DNA from: Bacteroidota bacterium
GTDB taxonomy: Bacteria; Bacteroidota; Bacteroidia; Cytophagales; Cyclobacteriaceae
Direction of reading: 5' to 3'
NCBI GenBank assembly: GCA_023417065.1
Contig: JAEZGH010000047.1
Span: forward strand, 1-45,319
Length of the DNA stretch: 45,319 bases
The translations under genes were made by a program, and so were the position numbers. Shown one piece after another: positions 8,790 through 17,383 of this stretch (positions within the stretch are counted from its first letter, which is position 1; each line of letters starts with the position of its first letter). The notes under the pieces were generated by a model that was not told the DNA's origin, ran no database searches, and saw only the letters and a list, made by a program, of their open reading frames with translations.

Positions 8790-8969
8790 ACTGAGAGCTG
8801 CTTTTTCCCGTTTGGTATACATTCCTTCCTGAACGCCCGGTCTTCACGCGGCGTAACTACCACTCATATAAGCTAATGGCAACGAACAACATAAAATACG
8901 TTCGCTAGTAGCCATTATTTTAACTTTCCTCATCCCCCAGAGGGGGAGCACTTATTAACCTAAAAACCT

Positions 8970-10610
8970 ATGAAGAGACGAGATTTTGTCCAACTGGCCG
9001 GACTAGGTCTCGGGGGTGTCCTGTTACCATTTCATTCGATTGGTAAACCGGTGTCCCTGGAGGCATTGCTCGGACCAGCATTACCGACGGCACAAAAGAA
9101 GCAGCTTGCGGATGTAGCCCTAAACACCGCCAAAGGTTCTGGTGCCTCATACGCAGATATCCGGATTGGTCGTTATCTAAATCAGTTCCTCACCACGAGA
9201 GAAGACAAAGTTCAGAACATCGTCAACACGGAATCTTTTGGTGCCGGTATACGCGTGATTGTTAACGGCACCTGGGGCTTTGCGGCCACAAACGATGTTA
9301 CAACAGATGGAATCAAAAAGGCTACAGAAAACGCAGTTGCCATAGCCAAAGCAAATTCGCGTTATCAGAAAGAGCCCGTACGCCTCGCCCCTGTCAAGGC
9401 ACAGGGTGAGGTTTCCTGGAAAACGCCGATCAAGAAGAACGCATTCTCTATTCCAGTATCAGAAAAAGTGGACCTGCTGCTGAATGCAAACAAGGCGGCA
9501 ACTGATGCAGGCGCGTCATTCGCCAATTCCAACCTGTTTATGGTGAATGAGCAAAAGTATTTTGCTTCCACCGACGGATCGTATATCGATCAGGACATTC
9601 ATCGCATTTGGCCCACGTTCACCGTAACCGTCATTGACAAATCCAGCGGCACGTTCAAATCCCGCCAGGCGTTGAGTGCTCCTATGGGTATGGGATACGA
9701 ATATCTCGACGGGAACAAAGCCGACAAGATCGCAGGACCCGAAGGAACCGTTTTGTACAGGAACAGTTACGATATCGTTGAAGATGCTACCATCGCCGCA
9801 AAACAGGCGCGCGAGATGCTCACAGCAAAATCCGTGGAGCCCGGCAAGTACGATCTGGTACTTGAACCCAATCACCTTGGCCTGACGATCCATGAGTCAA
9901 TAGGCCACCCGTTGGAACTCGACCGCGTACTTGGCTATGAGGCCAACTATGCCGGTACAAGCTTCGCCACCCTCGACAAGTGGAAGTCGCGTAACTTCCA
10001 GTATGGAAGTAAGATCGTCAATATCGTTGCGGACAAAACACAACCCCATTCACTGGGTGCCGTCGGATACGACGATGAGGGTGTTCCGTGCAAGGAATGG
10101 GATCTCATCAAGGACGGGATACTTGTCAACTATCAGGCTATCCGCGATCAGGCACACATCATCGATCAAAACGAAAGCCACGGATGTTGTTATGCGCAGA
10201 CGTGGAGTGACGTTCAGTTCCAGCGCATGCCAAACGTATCGCTGAGACCAGGTACAAAACCATACTCAATGGAACAAATGATCAGTGACGTTGAAAAGGG
10301 CATTTACATTGCCGGCAGGGGTTCCTACAGTATCGATCAGCAACGTTATAATTTTCAGTTTGGCGGAACCGTGTTCTATGAGATCAAAAACGGCAAGATT
10401 GCAGGGATGCTGAACGATGTGGCCTATCAATCGAACACACAGGAGTTCTGGAACAGTTGCACCAGTATTTGTGATCAATCAGATTACCGGTTATTCGGAT
10501 CATTCTTCGACGGAAAAGGTCAACCTTCTCAGGTCAGCGCGGTGTCTCACGGAAGTTCGACATCCCGATTCAACGGAGTGAATGTGATTAACACGGGGAG
10601 AACCATCTAA
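8970..10610 (+). CDS. TldD-family metalloprotease with twin-arginine signal (copy 1)
   Basis: This 546-residue protein is a TldD-type zinc protease. In the family, TldD pairs with TldE to cleave unfolded peptides, as in microcin B17 maturation in E. coli. The metal-binding HExxGH motif is at 308-313 (HESIGHPLE), and a candidate third ligand, Cys497, lies in the C-terminal NSC segment. Unlike cytosolic E. coli TldD, it begins MKRRDFVQLAGLGLGG, a twin-arginine motif followed by a hydrophobic stretch, which predicts Tat export of the folded protein or membrane anchoring. The next gene is a close paralogue of the same length, 10 nt downstream, and tldE follows. Substrates are unknown. Confidence 0.93.
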   Translation: MKRRDFVQLAGLGLGGVLLPFHSIGKPVSLEALLGPALPTAQKKQLADVALNTAKGSGASYADIRIGRYLNQFLTTREDKVQNIVNTESFGAGIRVIVNGTWGFAATNDVTTDGIKKATENAVAIAKANSRYQKEPVRLAPVKAQGEVSWKTPIKKNAFSIPVSEKVDLLLNANKAATDAGASFANSNLFMVNEQKYFASTDGSYIDQDIHRIWPTFTVTVIDKSSGTFKSRQALSAPMGMGYEYLDGNKADKIAGPEGTVLYRNSYDIVEDATIAAKQAREMLTAKSVEPGKYDLVLEPNHLGLTIHESIGHPLELDRVLGYEANYAGTSFATLDKWKSRNFQYGSKIVNIVADKTQPHSLGAVGYDDEGVPCKEWDLIKDGILVNYQAIRDQAHIIDQNESHGCCYAQTWSDVQFQRMPNVSLRPGTKPYSMEQMISDVEKGIYIAGRGSYSIDQQRYNFQFGGTVFYEIKNGKIAGMLNDVAYQSNTQEFWNSCTSICDQSDYRLFGSFFDGKGQPSQVSAVSHGSSTSRFNGVNVINTGRTI

Positions 10611-10620
10611 CCCTAACGTT

Positions 10621-12261
10621 ATGAAAAGAAGAGATTTCTTACAGATGGCGGGAGTTGGCGCAGGGGCTTTGCTCCTTCCAATAACCCCATTCGCAAAGGC
10701 TGTTGATCCAATGCGTATGCTGGATCCGATTATGGATCGCTCGCAGAAGAAAGTTCTGGCCGATGCCGGATTGAATTCCGCCAAAAGCAACGGTGCTACC
10801 TACGCTGATGTACGCATCGGCAGATATCTGAACCAGTTTATCATAACTCGTGAAGACAAAGTTCAAAGCATTGTCAATACCGAAAGCTTTGGCTGCGGGA
10901 TACGCGTTATTGCCAATGGAACATGGGGTTTCGCATCGACGAATGATGTAACGGCGGACGGAATTGCAAAAGCTGCCGGACAAGCCGTCGCCATTGCAAA
11001 GGCAAACTCTAAAATCCAGAAGGAGCCGGTGAAACTTGTCCCTGTAAAGGGTCACGGCGAGCAAACTTACAGGACTCCCATCGTCAAGAATGCATTTGAA
11101 GTTCCAATCAAGGATAAAGTTGACTTGTTACTTAAAGCCAACGCAGCCGCGTTGTCTAAAGGTGCAAACTTCATCAATAACGTATTGTTCCTGGTAAATG
11201 AACAGAAGTATTTTGCCTCCACAGATGGCTCCTACATTGATCAGGATATTCATCGTACGTGGCCGAATTTCAACGTCACGGTAGTTGATCAGAAGTCCGG
11301 CCAGTTCCGGCAGAGAGCTGCCTTCAGTGCACCCGTTGGTATGGGCTATGAATATCTCGATGGCAATGCCGCTGACAAGATTACTGGCCCTGCAGGAGTC
11401 ATCCTCTACAATAAGTCATACGACCTTGTGGAAGACGCAATGATGGCTGCCGAACAGGGCAAAGAAATAATTGCTGCAAAGTCGGTAGAACCCGGAAAAT
11501 TCGATCTGGTTCTTGAGCCATCACACCTGTGGCTTACCATTCACGAATCTGTAGGTCACCCGTTGGAACTGGACCGCGTGCTGGGCTTTGAAGCCAACTA
11601 TGCGGGAACAAGTTTCGCTACCCTTGACAAGTGGAAGAGTGGTAACTTCAACTACGGAAGTAAGCAGGTTACGCTTATCGCGGACAAGACTCAGCCGGGA
11701 TCACTCGGCGCTGTTGGTTTTGACGATGAGGGCGTGAAGACGAAGCAATGGGATCTTGTGAAAGACGGTGTGCTTGTTAACTACCAGGCTATCCGAGACC
11801 AGGCTCACATCCTGGGCGAAAACGAATCGCACGGATGTTGCTATGCAGACAACTGGAGCAACGTACAGTTCCAGCGCATGCCAAATGTATCTCTTGCACC
11901 TGGGAAAGAACAGCTGACTCCGGAGCAAATGATAAGCAATGTTGAGAAAGGCATCTATATCGTGAAAGACGGATCGTACTCTATTGATCAGCAGCGCTAC
12001 AACTTCCAGTTTGGCGGCGTCTTGTTCTACGAAATCAAGAACGGTAAGATTGCCGGCATGCTAAAGGATGTAGCCTACCAATCAAACACACAGGAGTTCT
12101 GGAACTCATGTGTGCAGGTTTGCGATGAGCGCGACTATCGCATGAATGGTTCTTTCTTCGACGGAAAGGGACAACCAAGTCAGTCGAGCGCTGTTTCGCA
12201 CGGATCTTCCACGGCACGCTTTAATGGCATTAACGTCATCAACACCAGCAGAACAATTTAA
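10621..12261 (+). CDS. TldD-family metalloprotease with twin-arginine signal (copy 2)
   Basis: This is a tandem paralogue of the preceding gene, also 546 residues and alignable end to end. It keeps the HExxGH motif at 308-313 (HESVGHPLE) and Cys497, so it should also be catalytic. It too begins with a twin-arginine signal (MKRRDFLQMAGVGAGALLLP). The two copies diverge most after the signal peptide and in scattered surface stretches. That suggests an old duplication with two distinct proteases, or a mixed complex, rather than recent copying. The TldE partner gene begins 21 nt downstream, so all three are probably co-transcribed. Confidence 0.93.
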   Translation: MKRRDFLQMAGVGAGALLLPITPFAKAVDPMRMLDPIMDRSQKKVLADAGLNSAKSNGATYADVRIGRYLNQFIITREDKVQSIVNTESFGCGIRVIANGTWGFASTNDVTADGIAKAAGQAVAIAKANSKIQKEPVKLVPVKGHGEQTYRTPIVKNAFEVPIKDKVDLLLKANAAALSKGANFINNVLFLVNEQKYFASTDGSYIDQDIHRTWPNFNVTVVDQKSGQFRQRAAFSAPVGMGYEYLDGNAADKITGPAGVILYNKSYDLVEDAMMAAEQGKEIIAAKSVEPGKFDLVLEPSHLWLTIHESVGHPLELDRVLGFEANYAGTSFATLDKWKSGNFNYGSKQVTLIADKTQPGSLGAVGFDDEGVKTKQWDLVKDGVLVNYQAIRDQAHILGENESHGCCYADNWSNVQFQRMPNVSLAPGKEQLTPEQMISNVEKGIYIVKDGSYSIDQQRYNFQFGGVLFYEIKNGKIAGMLKDVAYQSNTQEFWNSCVQVCDERDYRMNGSFFDGKGQPSQSSAVSHGSSTARFNGINVINTSRTI

Positions 12262-12282
12262 AAAAACGAAACCTATTGGACA

Positions 12283-13599
12283 ATGGCTATATTTTCAAAA
12301 GAAGAAGCTAAACAAATACTGGAGAAGGTAGTTTCCTTTTCCAAGGCCGATGGATGCCAGGCTGTATTGAATGGATCCAGAGAAGGCAACATTCGCTACG
12401 CCCGAAACACGGTATCTACCGCAGGCGAAAACAGCAATGTTACCTTATCAGTACAAAGTTATTTCGGCAAAAAGGCGGGAGTCGCTTCTGTAAATGAATT
12501 CGATGACGCATCACTTGAGAAAGCAGTGCGGCGTTCCGAAGAACTTGCTACTCTTGCTCCTGCGAATCCCGAGTTCATGGAGCCGCTCAGTCAGCAACAG
12601 TATGGTGAATCCAAGACCTTTGTTCAGTCTACCGCGAATATCACTCCGGATTACCGCGCACAGGCTGCTGCCAATAGTATAGAAGCTGCGGCACCAAAAA
12701 ATGTTACCGCTGCGGGGTTTCTGAATGATGAGCATAATTTCGGCGCTATGATGAACAGCAAGGGTCTCTTTGCATACAATCAGAGCACAGAAGTGAACTT
12801 CACGGTAACGATGCGTTCCAACGACGAAACCGGATCGGGATGGGTAACACGTGATTTTAACGATGTTTCTAAACTCGACACATCAGAGGCGTCAAAAATC
12901 GCCATCGATAAGGCGTTACAAAGTCGCAACGCCAAGGCAATCGAACCCGGTAAGTACACTGTAATCCTTGAGCCGGCGGCGGCCTCTGATCTTCTAAGTA
13001 ATATGTTCCGTAATATGGGAGCCCGTCAGGCGGATGAAGGCCGGAGCTTCCTTTCAAAGAAAGGTGGCGGCACAAAATTGAATGAAAAGATCATTGATGA
13101 ACGTGTGAACGTTTACACGGACCCGTTCAACGCTGAAGTGCCTGCTTCCCCATGGACTCAGGATGGACAGGCGAGAAAAAAGCTCGACATCATCCGCGAG
13201 GGCGTTGTCAAGAACCTCTTCTACGACAGATATTGGGCCTCCCTGAAGAATGTAGAACCTGTGCCGTTCCCGGGGAATATAATCATGGAAGGTGGATCAG
13301 CATCGCTTGAGGATCTTATCAAAAGCACCAAAAAAGGCGTACTGGTGACGCGTCTGTGGTATATCCGTAGTGTTGACCCTCAAACGTTGCTCTACACAGG
13401 ACTTACACGCGACGGAACTTTCTACATTGAAAATGGTAAGATCAAGCACCCGGTGAAGAATTTCCGTTTCAATGAAAGCCCGGTTATTATGCTCAACAAC
13501 CTGGAAACCCTTGGAAAGCAGGTAAGGATCGACGGAGATCTGATCCCGTATATGAAGATTCGTGACTTCACGTTTACCAGCTTGTCTGACGCCGTTTGA
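12283..13599 (+). CDS. TldE/PmbA-family protein
   Basis: This 438-residue protein is the non-catalytic partner type of TldD. It shares the family fold and segments such as EPGKYTVILEPAAASDLL but lacks an HExxxH motif. In E. coli, TldE (PmbA) forms a heterodimer with TldD that is needed for activity. Here it starts MAIFSKEEAKQ with no signal peptide, although both TldD neighbours carry Tat signals. Either it is carried along as a folded complex or it stays in the cytoplasm. It closes the tldD-tldD-tldE run and is followed 21 nt later by a strong hairpin. Confidence 0.92.
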   Translation: MAIFSKEEAKQILEKVVSFSKADGCQAVLNGSREGNIRYARNTVSTAGENSNVTLSVQSYFGKKAGVASVNEFDDASLEKAVRRSEELATLAPANPEFMEPLSQQQYGESKTFVQSTANITPDYRAQAAANSIEAAAPKNVTAAGFLNDEHNFGAMMNSKGLFAYNQSTEVNFTVTMRSNDETGSGWVTRDFNDVSKLDTSEASKIAIDKALQSRNAKAIEPGKYTVILEPAAASDLLSNMFRNMGARQADEGRSFLSKKGGGTKLNEKIIDERVNVYTDPFNAEVPASPWTQDGQARKKLDIIREGVVKNLFYDRYWASLKNVEPVPFPGNIIMEGGSASLEDLIKSTKKGVLVTRLWYIRSVDPQTLLYTGLTRDGTFYIENGKIKHPVKNFRFNESPVIMLNNLETLGKQVRIDGDLIPYMKIRDFTFTSLSDAV

Positions 13600-13620
13600 T
13601 CCATTAATTATGCTCTTAAA

Positions 13621-13656
13621 AAATAATCCCTTTCTCTGAAAGGGATTATTTTGTTT
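13621..13656 (+). terminator. Terminator or attenuator between tldE and the DUF4159/MoxR run
   Basis: AAATAATCCCTTTC (13621-13634) and GAAAGGGATTATTT (13638-13651) form a 14-bp stem with a 3-nt loop and a T-rich tail. It ends only about 16 nt before the GTG start of the next gene. Little room is left for a separate promoter, so partial read-through is likely. Confidence 0.85.
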
Positions 13657-13667
13657 CTACGCAAACA

Positions 13668-14303
13668 GTGAAAAACGAAGTGGTGAGTAGCGAACGGTTT
13701 TTCTTTACAAGATTACAGTACGAGTCCGGCGACTGGGACGTGGACCAGCGTATGCCGTCAAACCTGCTGAACTCACTTATTGAATACACAACACTTCCGG
13801 TAGACACAAACGAAAATATCATTCCGCTGAGTAGTGAGGAAATTTTCCGATGTCCTTTCTGTTACCTCAGTGGCCACAAACTCGTTGAGTTTACATCCGC
13901 TGAAGCGACTAACTTCGAGAAGTATGTCCGTAACGGTGGCTTCGTATTTGTCGACGACTGCAACCACGACATCGACGGCCTTTTTGCAAAGTCGTTCGAA
14001 GTTCAGATGGAGAAAATCTTTGGAGCAAATGCCCTGTCGAAGATTCCGAACAATCATAAATTGTACTCGGTATTCTTCACGTTCGACGGGCCGCCGACCA
14101 CTTCACAAGAACTCAACGGATGGGGCGATGACCTGGTTCACGACTATCTGAAAGCGATTCAAGTCAACGGACGCATCGGTGTGCTCTACAGCAACAAGGA
14201 CTACGGATGCGAATGGGATTATGACTTTCGCAACAAGCGGTTCTACAAAATTGACAACACGCGTTTTGGTGTGAACATCGTTCTGTACGCCTTAACGAGA
14301 TAA
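13668..14303 (+). CDS. DUF4159 domain protein
   Basis: This 211-residue protein belongs to the DUF4159 group, whose function is not known. Recognisable features are FFFTRLQYESGDWDVDQRMP near the N-terminus, PFCYLSGH (about 62-69), and NGGFVFVDDCNHD (about 87-99). The last resembles a class I glutamine amidotransferase-like fold, without an obvious catalytic triad that I can point to. The start is GTG at 13668; no closer ATG fits. In Bacteroidota such genes commonly precede MoxR and DUF58 genes, as here, where MoxR follows after 16 nt. It has no signal peptide and is probably cytoplasmic. Confidence 0.85.
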   Translation: MKNEVVSSERFFFTRLQYESGDWDVDQRMPSNLLNSLIEYTTLPVDTNENIIPLSSEEIFRCPFCYLSGHKLVEFTSAEATNFEKYVRNGGFVFVDDCNHDIDGLFAKSFEVQMEKIFGANALSKIPNNHKLYSVFFTFDGPPTTSQELNGWGDDLVHDYLKAIQVNGRIGVLYSNKDYGCEWDYDFRNKRFYKIDNTRFGVNIVLYALTR

Positions 14304-14319
14304 TACGCAACAACTCACC

Positions 14320-15318
14320 ATGAACAACGAAGTAGATCAGATTATATCGCGCCTGCAGCTGCTGAAAAGGGAGATTCAGAAAGTCATCGTCGGACAGGAA
14401 ACGGCGGTCGACCAATTGCTGATAACATTTCTTGCCGGAGGGCACGCCTTGCTTGAAGGCGTACCCGGCCTTGCAAAGACCCTGATGATTCGCACATTGG
14501 CTGAAGCTATCGAACTCCGCTTTCGCCGGATACAGTTCACACCAGACCTCATGCCGTCAGACATTGTGGGAACGGAAATACTTGAAGAAGATCACTCCAC
14601 CGGCAAACGATTCTTCAAATTCAACAAAGGACCGATTTTCGCGAACATCATCCTTGCCGACGAAATCAACAGGACCTCTCCAAAAACACAGTCCGCCCTA
14701 CTGGAGGCAATGCAGGAATTCAAGGTGACGTATGGAGGAGTAACATATCCGCTTGACGCACCGTTTTTCATCCTTGCGACGCAAAACCCTATTGAGCAGG
14801 CTGGCACCTTCCCGCTGCCCGAGGCGCAGCTTGACCGTTTTCTGTTGTTCATCAAAATTGACTATCCGACAGCAGAAGCCGAAACCGAAATTCTCCGCAA
14901 TACTACAGGTACGCACCGCGCCCACATTAACAAGGTATTGGACGGACAAACGATTCTTCAGGCGCAAAACTTTGTCAAGGAGGTTCATATCAGCGACGAC
15001 CTCATCAGGTTTGTGAGCAATGTCGTTCGGGCTACGCGCCCAAAGGATACGGAACACAAATATGTTCGCGACTGGGTGCGGTGGGGTGCTGGACCACGTG
15101 CCGGGCAGGCCATGATTCTTACGGCCAAGGCTCGTGCGCTGATCGCAGGGCGCTATGCTGCAACAATTGATGATATCAGCGCCGTTGCTTTTCCGGTTCT
15201 CCGCCATCGGATCCTCCTTAACTTCAAGGCAGAAGCTGAAGGCATAACTTCCGACGACATTACCAAGCACCTGATTGAAGTGATGAAGCAAAATCTGAAA
15301 TCCGAATCCATAGCCTGA
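14320..15318 (+). CDS. MoxR-family AAA+ ATPase
   Basis: MoxR ATPases act as chaperones that help assemble or metal-load partner complexes, usually together with von Willebrand factor A proteins. Walker A is GVPGLAKT (47-54) and Walker B is LADEINRTSPKTQSALLEAM (112-131). The sensor region ATQNPIEQAGTFPLPEAQLDRF is intact, and the 332-residue length is typical. The stop codon is 2 nt before the DUF58 gene. The whole set (DUF4159, MoxR, DUF58, BatA-like and two large membrane proteins) is arranged for coupled translation. Confidence 0.95.
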   Translation: MNNEVDQIISRLQLLKREIQKVIVGQETAVDQLLITFLAGGHALLEGVPGLAKTLMIRTLAEAIELRFRRIQFTPDLMPSDIVGTEILEEDHSTGKRFFKFNKGPIFANIILADEINRTSPKTQSALLEAMQEFKVTYGGVTYPLDAPFFILATQNPIEQAGTFPLPEAQLDRFLLFIKIDYPTAEAETEILRNTTGTHRAHINKVLDGQTILQAQNFVKEVHISDDLIRFVSNVVRATRPKDTEHKYVRDWVRWGAGPRAGQAMILTAKARALIAGRYAATIDDISAVAFPVLRHRILLNFKAEAEGITSDDITKHLIEVMKQNLKSESIA

Positions 15319-15320
15319 CG

Positions 15321-16214
15321 ATGGACAACCGCATAAAAACGCTGCTCACACCGGGGTTGTTATCCTCTCTTCAGGGGATGGAATTGATTGCGCGTGTTAT
15401 CGTAGAAGGTTTTATGTCGGGAAGCAACCGTAGCCATACCGTTGGTATCGGCCAGGAATTTAGTCAATACCGCAATTATGAGCCCGGTGACGACCTGCGT
15501 CAGCTCGACTGGAAGATGTATGCGCGGTCTGAGCGATACTTCATTAAACAGGCGGAAATTGAGACTAACATCACGGTAAAGTTGTTCATTGATGGTTCGA
15601 ACTCCATGGCATACGCCGAAGACAGCGTCTCAAAATTTGCTTACTCAAAAGTTCTGGCGGCAGCTATTGGCCTTCTTGCACGGCAACAAGGCGACGCCAT
15701 AGGACTGTCAATCATAAACCGCGATAAACTCACACACCTCCAGCCACATTTCGCCCATCAGCATTTCATGCGATTTCTCCATGCCCTGATTGAGGCACAA
15801 CCCTCCGGACAATGGAAAGGAAATCAGGAAATAGAGCACCTCTTCGATCATCACAGAAAGGAACTCATTATCGTTATCTCGGACCTCTACGATCAGGACG
15901 GAGATATCCTGACGTTCCTGCGCCGGCTTAAGACACGCCGAAACGAGGTCGTCGTGTTTCATGTAACCGGAACCGTAGAGTCTGAATTGGACATTTCAGG
16001 AAGCTTCACATTCCGCGATCTGGAGAACGGCACAACGTTCCAGGCGGATGCAGACAAGGTGCGCGATTCCTACCGCGAGAAGTTCTCGGCATGGATACAG
16101 GAAACGAAAGCTGCCCTTCTTGAGATGGATATCTTTTATCACGAAGCAAGGATGCCCGAGTATCCCTCGGATGTTCTCCGACGTTTCTTAAACATAAGGT
16201 CAAGGCTGCTGTGA
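15321..16214 (+). CDS. DUF58 (vWA-like) protein
   Basis: This 297-residue soluble protein has the DUF58 core YRNYEPGDDLRQLDWKMYAR (50-69). A vWA-like domain follows, with the metal-ion site DGSNS at 91-95, matching the DxSxS pattern. DUF58/vWA proteins are the usual partners of MoxR ATPases, and here the gene follows moxR directly. The stop overlaps the next start (TGATG). No membrane segment or signal peptide is visible, so it probably works at the cytoplasmic face next to the BatA-like membrane protein. Confidence 0.93.
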   Translation: MDNRIKTLLTPGLLSSLQGMELIARVIVEGFMSGSNRSHTVGIGQEFSQYRNYEPGDDLRQLDWKMYARSERYFIKQAEIETNITVKLFIDGSNSMAYAEDSVSKFAYSKVLAAAIGLLARQQGDAIGLSIINRDKLTHLQPHFAHQHFMRFLHALIEAQPSGQWKGNQEIEHLFDHHRKELIIVISDLYDQDGDILTFLRRLKTRRNEVVVFHVTGTVESELDISGSFTFRDLENGTTFQADADKVRDSYREKFSAWIQETKAALLEMDIFYHEARMPEYPSDVLRRFLNIRSRLL

Positions 16215-17383
16215 TGATCCAGTTTCTGAATCCGGCCTGGCTATGGGCATTGCTGGGAATGCTTGTCCCCATTGCGATACATCTTTTAAGTCGCAAGGAA
16301 GGAAAAGTGATCCCCATGGGAAGCACGCGATTTCTTTCAGAGACCAGCACTTCAAAATTCAGAAGTATCAAGTTAAACGAAGTCGCCCTACTGCTTTTGA
16401 GATGCCTGTTGATTGCATTGCTCGTTTTTTTTCTTGCAGGTGTTACGATCAGATCTTCTCAACATGAAAAGTGGATTTTGATTGAACCAGGTTTGGAGCA
16501 AAATAATCGCGCCATTGCCATCCGCGATTCTCTCAGTCGTGCTGGTTATCAGCTTCGCTCCTTCTCGCCATTCTTTCCGGAAAAAGCAGATTCAGCCCAA
16601 CGTCTAAGCTATTGGTCGATGGTCACGGCTTTGGAGAGAAGCAATATCGAAGAGGCAGTTATCCTTACCAATCAGTATGCCGCTAACTTCAAAGGTAAGC
16701 GGGTATCACTTCCTGCCCACGTGAAATGGATTGCTCTTCCGTCAACGGGTGGAATTCATTCTGCCAAGGTTGGTGGTCTGAACGTTCGATCAGATGATTT
16801 CGTTACCGAGCTCGATCACGTCAGCAGCACCGTCAGAGAATCAGATGCTCAGCAAATCCACATCTATTTTGATGAATCGTTTAGTTACGATAAAGATGTA
16901 CTTTTCGCTGTACTTAAGAGTATAGAACAAGTCGCCGGCGCCTCGTTTGACATCCGGGTAAATCCAGATGACCAACACGATGTCGCGGACTGGCACTTCA
17001 ACTTAGGCACACCGCCAAAACGTGGAGAACGAACATTTACAATGGATGCAGAAGGTGATGGTGATTGGACAAAGTTGATCAGCCTTGATAATAAAACCAG
17101 TACATCTTTTGTGATCAGACGGCGACTGACTCCTGATGGCGTGATGAATGAAAAATTCATGATCGAACTGGCTGACGTCCTGTTGGCAGAGGATGTATCA
17201 CTGGTCGACAGCCTTCCTGATGAACGTATCATGCCTGATGCTATGCTCTGGAGCAAAGACGCCGATCCCATCGTAAGCAAAAAAGCGGCTGATCCGGCAA
17301 CGGCGGGTTCATCGTGGATCCCGGTTCTGTTTGTCGTGATCTTTTGTTTTGAGCGATACCTTTCAAGGAGGCGAAACCAATGA
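16214..17383 (+). CDS. BatA-like membrane protein
   Basis: The N-terminus (MIQFLNPAWLWALLGMLVPIAIHLLSRKEGKVIPMGSTRFL) is the BatA N-terminal signature. It is followed by a second membrane helix (about 55-75, LLLLRCLLIALLVFFLAGV). A periplasmic stretch of around 280 residues and a C-terminal helix (PVLFVVIFCFERYLSRRR) complete it. The periplasmic part shows no MIDAS motif. I prefer ATG at 16214, which overlaps the DUF58 stop; a GTG one codon upstream is possible. Bat proteins were named for Bacteroides aerotolerance, but that role is not shown for this protein. Confidence 0.85.
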   Translation: MIQFLNPAWLWALLGMLVPIAIHLLSRKEGKVIPMGSTRFLSETSTSKFRSIKLNEVALLLLRCLLIALLVFFLAGVTIRSSQHEKWILIEPGLEQNNRAIAIRDSLSRAGYQLRSFSPFFPEKADSAQRLSYWSMVTALERSNIEEAVILTNQYAANFKGKRVSLPAHVKWIALPSTGGIHSAKVGGLNVRSDDFVTELDHVSSTVRESDAQQIHIYFDESFSYDKDVLFAVLKSIEQVAGASFDIRVNPDDQHDVADWHFNLGTPPKRGERTFTMDAEGDGDWTKLISLDNKTSTSFVIRRRLTPDGVMNEKFMIELADVLLAEDVSLVDSLPDERIMPDAMLWSKDADPIVSKKAADPATAGSSWIPVLFVVIFCFERYLSRRRNQ

